A stretch of DNA of 7,025 nucleotides from an uncultured Eubacteriales bacterium (GCA_900548795.1 URLT01000087.1:1-7025), one strand, 5' to 3'; counted from the stretch's first letter, positions 1 to 6,030 are shown. Notes: a model not told the origin generated them from the letters alone. Numbers and translations are program-made.

Positions 1-306
1 CCGCCGCGGCATCGGAACAGGCAGGTATCGCTTCGATTTCAGGTCGATGTCCGTCCAGTATTCAAAGTGGTGACGGTTACGTCCCTTGTGATGCATCCAC
101 GCCAGTGAATAGCCCACCAGCTCACGCTCCCGAGAATTCGGACTGCGCGTGCCCTGATAGTATTTGACGCCGCTGCGAAACTCCGTCCACGAATATTTTG
201 ACAGGTCGTGCGTCAGCCCCTGTCGGAACAGACCGACCCGGAAGCAATGCCGGCAGACCAGCAGGCGGTGCTTCGTGATCGTTCGGAAATGTCTCCATGC
301 GTTCAT
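1..306 (-). CDS. DUF5662 family protein, N-terminal 102 residues (C-terminus outside window)
   Basis: Read directly from the minus strand: an open frame from ATG at 306-304 to the window edge with no stop. It begins MNAWRHFRTITKHRLLV. It carries the motifs I associate with the DUF5662 family of firmicute proteins: HDLSKYS at residues 33-39, KYYQG at 48-52, and HHKGRNRHHFEYW at 72-84. The family has no function known to me. The many conserved His and Asp residues suggest a metal site, which is inference only. The start is well supported: GGGAGAG lies about 8 bases upstream, and the ATG overlaps the stop of the phosphopantetheinyl transferase gene as ATGA. The two genes are therefore probably cotranscribed and translationally coupled. 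Family members as I recall them are roughly 170-200 residues, so about half is missing here. Family assignment is from remembered motifs. Confidence 0.8.
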   Translation of the reverse strand, partial: MNAWRHFRTITKHRLLVCRHCFRVGLFRQGLTHDLSKYSWTEFRSGVKYYQGTRSPNSRERELVGYSLAWMHHKGRNRHHFEYWTDIDLKSKRYLPVPMPRR

Positions 307-944
307 GCGTTTTCTCTCTCCCATGCCCTTGTCAATTCCTGCGCCGTCATGCGGCGCGGCACCAGCGCCTCGACCGGCTCGGCCGCGCAGACCGACAGCC
401 AGTGGCCGTCGAGCGGCGCCGACCGGCCGTAAAGCACGCACGTCTCCGTGCGGATCGGCTCGCCGCGCGTGAGCGGCAGAACGTTGATCTGCCGCGGCGG
501 CAGCGCCAGCCCCTTGCCGACGGCCTTCATCACGCTTTCCTTCAGTGTCCAGAGCCAAAAAAAGCGCTCCAAGGGGGCCTTGCGCATCCATTCCAGCTCG
601 TCGGGCTGCAGCACGCGGTCGGCAAGCCGCAGGCGGCTCGGCCGGACGCGCTCAACATCGACGCCGACCTCCGTCCGCGACACGGCCAAAGCGATATAGC
701 CGCCGCTGTGCGACAGGTTGAAGTGCACGCCCTCGGCCTGCGGCTTGCCCCATGCGCCCTTGGAAAGCTCAGCCTCACGCAGCCCCGCCGCGCCGGAGAG
801 CAGCGCCCCCGCTCCGAGGCAGTGCAGCCGCGCCTCGGCAAAACGGAGGCGGCTCGCGCGCTCCGTTCGCCCGGGAAATTGCGCAAGGCAAAACGCCTCC
901 GGCAGCTTCTTTGCCTCGTCTGTCGATAAAAGATACAGCTCCAC
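303..944 (-). CDS. Sfp-type 4'-phosphopantetheinyl transferase
   Basis: This cytoplasmic enzyme would transfer phosphopantetheine from CoA to a serine of acyl, peptidyl or aryl carrier proteins, turning apo into holo forms. The 213-residue length fits the Sfp class (Sfp itself is about 224) rather than the short AcpS class. The core motifs are present: GKP at residues 66-68, NLSHS at 76-80, VGVDVE at 93-98 with the Mg-binding D96 and E98, and WTLKESVMK at 132-140 with W132, K135, E136 and K140. The N-terminus MELYLL aligns with the start of Sfp-like proteins, so the GTG at 944 is taken as the start; its ribosome site (GGGG about 10 bases away) is weak. No NRPS or PKS gene is in the window, so the carrier protein served is unknown. 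It could be the fatty-acid ACP if no AcpS exists elsewhere. A promoter lies 105 bases upstream. The gene overlaps the DUF5662 start by 4 bases. Confidence 0.92.
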   Translation of the reverse strand: MELYLLSTDEAKKLPEAFCLAQFPGRTERASRLRFAEARLHCLGAGALLSGAAGLREAELSKGAWGKPQAEGVHFNLSHSGGYIALAVSRTEVGVDVERVRPSRLRLADRVLQPDELEWMRKAPLERFFWLWTLKESVMKAVGKGLALPPRQINVLPLTRGEPIRTETCVLYGRSAPLDGHWLSVCAAEPVEALVPRRMTAQELTRAWERENA

Positions 945-1044
945 CGCCGGAACGCCCCGTTTCGTTTGAAATTCTCCGCCCGGGCGCGTGATGCCCGCGA
1001 AGCTCCCGTCTCTGAGCCGCAGCGTTGAATGCGGCGGAACGGGT
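945..1044 (-). promoter_or_regulatory. Structured 5' leader of the phosphopantetheinyl transferase mRNA
   Basis: About 98 bases separate the predicted transcription start from the GTG. The leader can form a nested stem: CCCGT (1043-1039) pairs with ACGGG (1009-1005), enclosing GCCGCA (1035-1030) with TGCGGC (1021-1016) around an 8-base loop. A second hairpin pairs CGGGC (997-993) with GCCCG (985-981). The 5' segment has alternative partners: TCCGCC (1038-1033) with GGCGGA (980-975), and CCGCCG (1037-1032) with CGGCGG (949-944), the last reaching the first base of the start codon. I could not match it to a known riboswitch class. In GC-rich DNA some of this pairing is expected by chance. Confidence 0.4.
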
Positions 1045-1048
1045 TTTT

Positions 1049-1077
1049 ATTATAGCAGCATTTGTGCCAAATTACAA
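1049..1077 (-). promoter_or_regulatory. Predicted vegetative (sigma-A type) promoter for the phosphopantetheinyl transferase operon
   Basis: On the minus strand, TTGTAA (1077-1072) and TATAAT (1054-1049) are separated by exactly 17 bases. A TGC directly before the -10 makes it an extended -10. The -35 matches TTGACA in 4 of 6 positions and the -10 in 6 of 6. It begins six bases after the sigK stop codon, so it would uncouple the transferase from sigK. Transcription would start near 1044-1042 and give an untranslated leader of about 98 bases. Confidence 0.75.
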
Positions 1078-1082
1078 GCGCC

Positions 1083-1766
1083 TCACCGCTCAAGCTCTGC
1101 GCGCAGCTTTCGCAGCGCCTTTTTTTCGATGCGGCTGACGTAGCTTCTGCTGATCGAGCACTCCGCAGCGACCTCGCGCTGGGTTTGCGGCGGCATCCCG
1201 GACAGGCCGTAGCGCCGGAGCAGGATCTCGCGCTCACGCGGCTCAAGCGCCGTCAGCAGCGCGCGGTTCAGCCGTCCGAGCAGCTCCTGCTCGCTGAACA
1301 GCTCGAACACGTCCTCGGCGCTGCACACAACGTCCATCAGCGACAGCGCCGCCCCGTCCTTTCCGGTTTCAATGTAGTCAGACAGGGAAACGTCCGCCGC
1401 GCTCTTTTTCCGGCTGCGGAAATACATCAGGATCTCATTTTCAATGCATCGGGCGGCATAGGTCGCCAGTCGGGTGCCCTTTTCGGGCTGAAAGGTCGAG
1501 ATGCCCTTGATCAGCCCGATCGTTCCGATGGAGATCAGATCCTCCTGATCGGACACCTGCGCGTAATATTTTTTCATAATGTGCGCCACAAGGCGCAGAT
1601 TTCGCTCGATGAGGATATTCCGCGCCTCGAGATCGCCTTCGGCCGCCCGCGCGAGATAGTTCCGCTCCTCTGCGGCGCTCAGCGGCTTGGGAAACGACCC
1701 GCCATTTGAGAGCCGCAGAGAATAGAGAATCCCGCTGAGCATCAGCCAGACGGCAGCATTCAGCAT
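1083..1766 (-). CDS. sigK: RNA polymerase sporulation sigma factor SigK (pro-SigK)
   Basis: This is the late mother-cell sigma factor, directing transcription of coat and cortex genes. The 227-residue protein follows Bacillus SigK throughout: FPKPLS at 25-30, RNLRLVAHIMKKY at 55-67, EDLISIGTIGLIKGI at 75-89, LATYAARCIENEILM at 100-114, and the region 4 helix-turn-helix from QTQREVA (194-200) through ISRSYVSRIEKKAL (205-218). RNLRLVAHI and SRSYVSRIEK favour SigK over SigE. The first 18 or so residues (MLNAAVWLMLSGILYSLR) are hydrophobic and resemble the pro-sequence that SpoIVFB removes in Bacillus. The frame could open further upstream at a TTG (1805), but the ATG at 1766 is chosen because GGAGG sits 8 bases before it and the protein then starts like SigK. 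The frame is unbroken, so no skin-type element interrupts it here. It lies between ispA and the transferase gene. Confidence 0.93.
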   Translation of the reverse strand: MLNAAVWLMLSGILYSLRLSNGGSFPKPLSAAEERNYLARAAEGDLEARNILIERNLRLVAHIMKKYYAQVSDQEDLISIGTIGLIKGISTFQPEKGTRLATYAARCIENEILMYFRSRKKSAADVSLSDYIETGKDGAALSLMDVVCSAEDVFELFSEQELLGRLNRALLTALEPREREILLRRYGLSGMPPQTQREVAAECSISRSYVSRIEKKALRKLRAELER

Positions 1767-1772
1767 ATGCAA

Positions 1773-1801
1773 CACCTCCGAATACAGTCTATTCGGAGGC
1801 G
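1773..1801 (-). promoter_or_regulatory. Perfect hairpin sequestering the sigK Shine-Dalgarno sequence
   Basis: On the minus strand, CCTCCGAATA (1799-1790) is the exact reverse complement of TATTCGGAGG (1784-1775), with the 5-base loop GACTG. A G-U and a C-G pair can extend the stem to 12. The 3' arm ends in GGAGG (1779-1775), the sigK ribosome binding site, 8 bases before the ATG. The 5' arm carries CCTCC, a copy of the anti-Shine-Dalgarno. No T-run follows, so it is not an intrinsic terminator. As DNA it is also a 25-bp palindrome that could be an operator. Confidence 0.75.
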
Positions 1802-1811
1802 GCAAGTCCGT

Positions 1812-1819
1812 ATTATACG
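1812..1819 (-). promoter_or_regulatory. Possible sigK promoter -10 element
   Basis: The minus strand reads CGTATAAT here. It contains TATAAT, matches the SigE-type -10 CATACANT in most positions, and with the following A fits the SigK-type -10 CATANNNTA except for one base. No good -35 for any of these sigma factors was found at normal spacing. Transcription would begin near 1806-1804, placing the sigK hairpin at the very 5' end of the mRNA. Which sigma factor reads it cannot be decided from the sequence. Confidence 0.4.
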
Positions 1820-1823
1820 CCCG

Positions 1824-1840
1824 CCGCGCTTATGGCGCGG
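1824..1840 (-). other. Small hairpin directly after the ispA stop codon
   Basis: CCGCGC (1840-1835) pairs with GCGCGG (1829-1824) around a 5-base loop CATAA, immediately after the ispA TGA. No T-run follows, so it is a poor intrinsic terminator. It may protect the 3' end of the operon mRNA or may be chance in GC-rich sequence. Confidence 0.35.
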
Positions 1841-2704
1841 TCAGTGGTCGCGGTCGGCAAGCTGCTGCGCAAGCTCGCACAGGAGCTCCGGCCTTTCGAA
1901 GGCACGCAGCGCCGCGACGGCCTTCTCCGTCTCCTCGCATATGAGCGCACGGCAGCGCTCCGCGCCGTAGAGCCGGACAAAGGTATTTTTGTGCTCGTCC
2001 ATGCCGGTGGCCTTACCCAGCTTGGCGGCATCTCCCTCGAGATCGAGCAGATCATCCTCGATCTGGAAGGCAAGCCCCAGCGACTCGGCATACTCCGCTG
2101 CCGCGCGCTGCTGCTGCGCCGTTCCGCCCGCTGCAATGACGCCGAGCTGGCAGGCCGCCGAGATCAGCGCGCCGGTCTTGCGCGACTGGATGTCGTAGAC
2201 CTCCTGCGCCGTGCAGATGCGGTTCTCCGCGTCCATATCCAGCATTTGGCCGCCGACCATGCCCAACTCTCCGGCGCAGAGCGACAGCACGCGCACAGCC
2301 TCGACGCGGCTCCGCGCGGGCAGCTCCGCCTCGGCAAGCCTTCCGAAGGCGGCCGTCAGCAGCGCGTCGCCCGCAAGCGTGGCCGTCGCCTCGCCATAGA
2401 TGCGGTGGTTGGTCGGCTTGCCCCGGCGATAATCGTCGTTATCCATGCAGGGCAAATCGTCGTGGATCAGGCTGTAGGTGTGTACCATTTCAATCGCCGC
2501 CGCGAACGGAAGCGCCGCCTGCACATCGCCGCCGCACAGCTCGCAGAAGGCGAGCACCAGCGCCGGGCGCAGACGTTTTCCCCCGGCCAGCAGGCTGTAG
2601 CGCATGGAGTCGAAGAGCTGCTGCTGCGGCTCCCGGCTCACAAAGCATGTGGAAAGGTATCCCTCGACCTCGTCGACATATTGCTGCATTTTTTCATTCA
2701 TCAC
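1841..2704 (-). CDS. ispA: Farnesyl diphosphate synthase (short-chain polyprenyl diphosphate synthase)
   Basis: It would condense dimethylallyl and geranyl diphosphate with isopentenyl diphosphate to make farnesyl diphosphate, the precursor of undecaprenyl lipid carrier and quinone side chains. All family marks are present in the 287 residues: GGKRLRP at 41-47, the first aspartate-rich motif DDLPCMD at 82-88, KTG at 176-178, the second aspartate-rich motif DDLLD at 217-221, and LGKATGMDEHKNTF at 229-242. Tyr77 and Ser78 just before the first motif match bacterial FPP synthases, so a C15 product is predicted. The start could be GTG (2704) or the adjacent ATG (2701); GAGGAGGAG upstream suits either. 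It overlaps the end of xseB by 8-11 bases, so it belongs to the same transcript. In many Clostridia dxs follows ispA; here a 74-bp gap and sigK follow. Confidence 0.95.
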   Translation of the reverse strand: MMNEKMQQYVDEVEGYLSTCFVSREPQQQLFDSMRYSLLAGGKRLRPALVLAFCELCGGDVQAALPFAAAIEMVHTYSLIHDDLPCMDNDDYRRGKPTNHRIYGEATATLAGDALLTAAFGRLAEAELPARSRVEAVRVLSLCAGELGMVGGQMLDMDAENRICTAQEVYDIQSRKTGALISAACQLGVIAAGGTAQQQRAAAEYAESLGLAFQIEDDLLDLEGDAAKLGKATGMDEHKNTFVRLYGAERCRALICEETEKAVAALRAFERPELLCELAQQLADRDH

Positions 2705-2927
2705 AGTCCAGCTCCTCCTCGACGGGCGCGCCGTCGTCGCCCTTGGTCAGCTTCACGACCTTCAGCTCGGCCTCGTCGAGCAGTCTGCCGCACGAGCCGA
2801 CCAGCGCCGTGCCCTCCTCAAAGAGCCGCAGCGCCTCCTCCAGCGGCACGTCGCCGCGCTCCATTTTCTGGACGATCTCCTCCAGCCGCCGCAGCGACTG
2901 CTCAAACGTTTGTGACTGTTCCTTCAT
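2694..2927 (-). CDS. xseB: Exodeoxyribonuclease VII small subunit
   Basis: The small subunit binds several copies around XseA in exonuclease VII, which degrades single-stranded DNA to oligonucleotides. The 77-residue length is typical. The conserved core is visible: FEQSLRRLEEIVQKME at 8-23, then LEEALRLFEEG at 29-39, followed by a second helix and an acidic tail ending EEELDCDE. The ATG has a strong GAGGAGG site 6 bases upstream, which lies inside the end of xseA. The gene overlaps xseA by 26 bases and ispA by 8-11 bases, indicating tight translational coupling. Confidence 0.95.
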   Translation of the reverse strand: MKEQSQTFEQSLRRLEEIVQKMERGDVPLEEALRLFEEGTALVGSCGRLLDEAELKVVKLTKGDDGAPVEEELDCDE

Positions 2928-4125
2928 GCTTAACCTCCTCTACCTTGGCCGCGACGCTGCCGTCCGAGAAGCGGACGATCAGACGGTCGCCGGGTCTGAG
3001 CCGCTCAGCCGAGCGGACAAGCGCCCCCCGGGCATCCGTGGCCATGCTGTAGCCTCTTGCAAGCACCTTCAGAGGGCTCATGGCATCCAGCTTCGCCGTG
3101 AGCGCCGTAAACCGGCGATGCTTCCGCTGCACAGTCTCGGAAAACGCCGCCGTCAGCCTGTGCTGCACATAGTCGACCTGCAAACGGCGGTCGTTGATAT
3201 AATTGATCGGGCTTTTGAGCACGCGGCTCGAGGCCAGACGCTCCAGCGTCCCGCGCTCCTGCTTCAGCCGCTTCTGCATCTGCGTCAGCAGCAGCGTCTG
3301 CCGCGCCGCCAGCGTCTGCCGCAGCTCCATCTGGTCGGGCACGGCCAGCTCGGCCGCGTTCGACGGCGTCGCTGCGCGCAGATCGGCGACAAAATCGGAG
3401 ATCGTCACATCCGGCTCATGGCCGACGGCGGAGATCACCGGGATCTGAGAGGCGGCGATCGCGCGGGCAACGCGCTCGTCGTTGAACGCCCAGAGATCCT
3501 CGATCGAGCCGCCGCCGCGCCCCGTGATGATGAGGTCGGCCACCTGCCACCGATTGGCATAGGCCAGCGCCGCCGCGATCTCTGCGGGCGCCTCGGTGCC
3601 CTGCACGCGCACGGGCAGAAGCTTGACCTCGCAGAGCGGATAGCGCTTGCGCAGGATGCGCAGCATATCCCGCAGCGCGGCTCCGGCCGAGGACGTGATG
3701 ATGGCGATCGTGTGCGGATAACGCGGCAACGGCCGCTTGCGCGACGGCTCGAACAGCCCCTCAGCCAAGAGCTTCGCCTTGAGCTGCTCAAAGGCAACGT
3801 GCAGGTCGCCGACGCCGTCGACCGTCATTTGGTTGACATAAAACTGATAGGCTCCGTCGCGCGGGAACACGGACACGCGCCCCTGCGCGATCACCTTCAT
3901 GCCGTTTTCCGGCCGAAAACGCAGAGAAAAGGCGCTGCCGCGGAACATCACGCAGCGGATGCTGCCCCCGGCATCCTTGAGGGAAAAATAGTGATGGCCG
4001 GACGGGTAGCATTTATAGTTGCTGATCTCGCCGCGCAGGAAGAGGCTGCTTAAAAATTCGTCGTCATCAAAGCGCAGCTTGATATATTCGTTGACCTGCG
4101 AGACCTCATAGGCAAGCTGCTGCAT
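2902..4125 (-). CDS. xseA: Exodeoxyribonuclease VII large subunit
   Basis: This is the catalytic subunit of exonuclease VII, acting in the cytoplasm on single-stranded DNA in mismatch repair and damage processing. The 407 residues show an N-terminal OB-fold (about 1-100, with GEISNY at 32-37), a catalytic domain with TSSAGAALRD at 144-153, GRGGGSIEDLWAFND at 202-216, GHEPD at 235-239 and ATPS at 252-255, a helical region (about 260-345), and the C-terminal LARGYS at 355-360. Length and motifs fit an intact enzyme. GGAGG lies 7 bases before the ATG, inside the end of the TsaD-like gene, which it overlaps by 20 bases. XseB follows with a 26-base overlap. Confidence 0.96.
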   Translation of the reverse strand: MQQLAYEVSQVNEYIKLRFDDDEFLSSLFLRGEISNYKCYPSGHHYFSLKDAGGSIRCVMFRGSAFSLRFRPENGMKVIAQGRVSVFPRDGAYQFYVNQMTVDGVGDLHVAFEQLKAKLLAEGLFEPSRKRPLPRYPHTIAIITSSAGAALRDMLRILRKRYPLCEVKLLPVRVQGTEAPAEIAAALAYANRWQVADLIITGRGGGSIEDLWAFNDERVARAIAASQIPVISAVGHEPDVTISDFVADLRAATPSNAAELAVPDQMELRQTLAARQTLLLTQMQKRLKQERGTLERLASSRVLKSPINYINDRRLQVDYVQHRLTAAFSETVQRKHRRFTALTAKLDAMSPLKVLARGYSMATDARGALVRSAERLRPGDRLIVRFSDGSVAAKVEEVKHEGTVTNV

Positions 4126-5038
4126 GGTGCATCCTCCAGGTCAGAACGGCGACGCCGAGGGCGTTATCCGTCGAAAACTGCGGCGGGCAAAACACCGCCG
4201 GGAGCGACGAGCAGGCCTCGCGCAGCAGCGAATTGGACGCAACGCCGCCGGAGAACACGACCGTGCAGCCGGGATATTGGCGCAGCGCGTTCTGCGTGGC
4301 GCGGACGATCGCGCCGATGAGGCTTCTCAGGGCGAAGGCCGCCGTTTCCTGCGGCGCGTCCGGCCGATGGAAGGCCTCGACCTGATTCTGCACGCCCGAA
4401 AGCGAGAAGCTCAATTCGTTGACCTTCACGCGGAAGCTCTTCTCGCCCTCCGCCGTGCGGCTGAGCGCGTCAAGCCGCTTTCCTGCGGGAAAATCCAGCC
4501 CCAGCAGCCTTCCCGTTCGATCGATGAGCTGCCCGGCGGAGATGTCGGTCGTGCCGCCGATGCGCTCGGCGCGGACGTTTCGCCCGTCCGGCACAACATG
4601 CAGCAGCTCCGTCGTGCCGCCGGAGAGATGCCACGCCAGATGCGGCGTGTCCATCAGCTCCATGCGCTCGGCGGAAAAAAGCGTCGCCGCGATGTGCCCC
4701 TGCTGATGCGAAAAGGCATAAAACGGAACGCCGAGCGCCCGCGCCATGACCTGAGCCTGCGTGGCGCCGGCCAAAAAGCAGGGCATATACGAGCCCTCCA
4801 CGGCGCGCGGACGCGTGCTGGCGCCGACAGCCTCGGGCACAAAGCTCGGGAGAACCGAAAACAGCCTGTCGGTCAGTTCCGGCAGGCGTTTGATATGGGA
4901 GAACAGCGCGTCGCTCTGGCGCAGGCCGAGCGTGCCGCTTGTGACCTCGAGCAGACGCGATTCGTTGTGCGCCCGCGCGCCGTCATAGGCGGCGACGGAC
5001 GTGGTATAGTTGCTGGTGTCGAAGGCAAGCACGCTCAT
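4106..5038 (-). CDS. TsaD/Kae1-like (peptidase M22 family) protein, probable TsaD paralogue
   Basis: An ASKHA-fold protein of the TsaD/Kae1 family. True TsaD makes the threonylcarbamoyl adenosine modification of tRNA. The 310 residues keep the metal-site motif HQQGH (H111, H115) and TDNA at 290-293 with D291, the nucleotide motifs FDTSNYTTS at 6-14 and FSGGVASN at 262-269, and a GGTTDISAG...GLDFPAG segment at 161-186. It departs from true TsaD in being shorter (TsaD is about 340) and in having SGGTTEL (139-145) where TsaD has SGGHT. These changes and its place in the nusB-xse operon suggest the clostridial paralogue often annotated O-sialoglycoprotein endopeptidase, with a canonical tsaD expected elsewhere. 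Its role is unknown; a housekeeping TsaD role cannot be excluded. The ATG overlaps the nusB stop as ATGA; AAGGAG lies 11 bases upstream. Confidence 0.85.
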   Translation of the reverse strand: MSVLAFDTSNYTTSVAAYDGARAHNESRLLEVTSGTLGLRQSDALFSHIKRLPELTDRLFSVLPSFVPEAVGASTRPRAVEGSYMPCFLAGATQAQVMARALGVPFYAFSHQQGHIAATLFSAERMELMDTPHLAWHLSGGTTELLHVVPDGRNVRAERIGGTTDISAGQLIDRTGRLLGLDFPAGKRLDALSRTAEGEKSFRVKVNELSFSLSGVQNQVEAFHRPDAPQETAAFALRSLIGAIVRATQNALRQYPGCTVVFSGGVASNSLLREACSSLPAVFCPPQFSTDNALGVAVLTWRMHHAAACL

Positions 5039-5493
5039 TGCTGCTCGTGCTCCTTCCGACTGCGCGAAAACGAGCCGAGAATGCCGTTGACAAACTTCAC
5101 GGTGTCGGCGTCCTCATACTTTTTCACGATCTCGACGCACTCGTTGATCGCAACACCCGTCGGGACATCCTCGACATAGAGGATCTCATAGAGCGCCATG
5201 CGCAGCGCAGCCTTGGCGAAGCGGGAAATGCGATGCAGCCCCCAGCCGACGGAATAGGTCTCGATGATGCCGTCCAGCTCGGGCGCTTTTTCGCAAACGC
5301 CGGTCACGCAGGCGGTCAGGTAGTCCCGTTGCTTTTTTGAGGGACGGTCGGTATAGACCTCGTTCTCGTCGGAGAGGAGCTGATAATACTCCTTTTGCAG
5401 GCGGGTCTCAAGCGCCTCGAGCGGCGGCTGCTTGGTATAATCCAGCTCGTAGATCAGGTGCACGGCCAGTTCTCTTGCATTGGAACGTGTCAT
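5035..5493 (-). CDS. nusB: Transcription antitermination factor NusB
   Basis: NusB binds boxA RNA with NusE (ribosomal protein S10) and supports antitermination of rRNA operons. The 152-residue, all-helical protein shows the family's N-terminal RELAVHLIYELDY (7-19) and the C-terminal core RFAKAALRMALYEILY (91-106), PTGVAINECVEIVKKY (111-126) and KFVNGILGSF (133-142). Length is normal. The ribosome site GGAG, preceded by a run of seven A, is 6 bases before the ATG. It is the first gene of a tightly overlapping series (TsaD-like, xseA, xseB, ispA) and is separated from asp23 by 159 bp containing stem-loops. Confidence 0.95.
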   Translation of the reverse strand: MTRSNARELAVHLIYELDYTKQPPLEALETRLQKEYYQLLSDENEVYTDRPSKKQRDYLTACVTGVCEKAPELDGIIETYSVGWGLHRISRFAKAALRMALYEILYVEDVPTGVAINECVEIVKKYEDADTVKFVNGILGSFSRSRKEHEQQ

Positions 5494-5652
5494 AGCGTTC
5501 TCCTTTTTTTATTACTGCTGTCTGACGAAGATCCGCGATCCCGGCCAGAAATCTGATTGCTGCGCGGAGCGCAGCAGATGCTTTATAGATCCATCTCGGC
5601 ATGAAGCCGCACGAAAGTCAGGGATGCGAGCCCGCATCCCTGAAGCGATCCG
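5494..5652 (-). other. asp23-nusB intergenic region with terminator-like stem-loops
   Basis: Two stem-loops lie in this gap. The first is a perfect 11-bp stem TCAGGGATGCG with CGCATCCCTGA and loop GGCT (5618-5643), starting nine bases after the asp23 stop. Only ACTTTCG follows, so it is a weak intrinsic terminator at best and may be an attenuator or mRNA-end stabiliser. The second pairs GCTGCGC with GCGCAGC around TCC (about 5561-5577), with flanking ATCT and AGAT able to extend it. A TATAAA at about 5585-5590 could be a -10 but has no clear -35. No small ORF with a ribosome site was seen. Confidence 0.6.
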
Positions 5653-6030
5653 TTAATTCTGAGCCTTGGGCGCGGCCACGCCGGTCACGTTCACATGCAC
5701 GCTCGCCGGACGCACGCCGGTCATCATGGACACCTCGTCGGCAATGGCCTCCTGCACCTTCTGCGCAACGGTCATGACCGGGCTGCCCAGCTTCACGACG
5801 AGGTTGCAGACAATGTCCACCCCGCCGTCCTGAATGGTCACACGAATGCCCTTGCCGAGATTCCGCTTGCCGAAGATCGTGTTCAGCTCAAAGCCGTTGT
5901 CGGCACTTGTGCCGTAAACGCCCTCCACATCCCGCACGGCCAGCGCCGCGATGGAAGCAATGACCTCTTCGGAAATCATAACGGTGCCGTTTTCCTTGCT
6001 CTGCACCAGATATTCTTTTGCTTCTGCCAT
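5653..6030 (-). CDS. Asp23/Gls24 family envelope stress response protein
   Basis: Asp23-family proteins are small, abundant proteins tied to the cell envelope in firmicutes; the staphylococcal one is anchored at the membrane by AmaP. The 125 residues contain the family's opening ISEEVIASIAALAVRDVEG (19-37), a central GIRVTIQDGGVDIVCNL (61-77), and the C-terminal TGVRPASVHVNVTGV (104-118). No signal peptide or membrane segment is seen, and no amaP-like neighbour is present. It has its own predicted promoter just after spoIIIAH. The ribosome site (AAGGGAAG) is modest and set about 10-12 bases from the ATG. Its place between the spoIIIA operon and nusB is common in Clostridia. Confidence 0.93.
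   Translation of the reverse strand: MAEAKEYLVQSKENGTVMISEEVIASIAALAVRDVEGVYGTSADNGFELNTIFGKRNLGKGIRVTIQDGGVDIVCNLVVKLGSPVMTVAQKVQEAIADEVSMMTGVRPASVHVNVTGVAAPKAQN

Noticed and set aside
297..929. Long plus-strand open frame opposite the transferase gene
   Set aside because: It is the antisense shadow of a clear Sfp-type gene; its product is Arg/Pro/Ala-rich with no recognisable domain.
945..1044. ZTP (pfl) riboswitch in the transferase leader
   Set aside because: The GGGAGC and CCCGGGCGG segments recall parts of that motif, but the other conserved positions and their order do not fit.
1773..1801. sigK upstream hairpin as an intrinsic terminator for ispA
   Set aside because: No T-run follows the stem on the transcribed strand; the next bases are GTTGCAT and then the start codon.
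1767..1805. Upstream TTG start for sigK adding 13 residues
   Set aside because: The added residues come from the hairpin sequence, the TTG lacks a ribosome site, and the ATG at 1766 has a well spaced GGAGG and gives a normal SigK start.
1832..4053. Long plus-strand open frames opposite ispA, xseB and xseA
   Set aside because: They lie fully antisense to conserved genes, have low-complexity Arg/Ala-rich products, and are expected in GC-rich DNA.
4124..5179. 351-codon plus-strand frame opposite the TsaD-like gene
   Set aside because: Antisense shadow of a gene with clear family motifs; no ribosome site or recognisable domain was seen.
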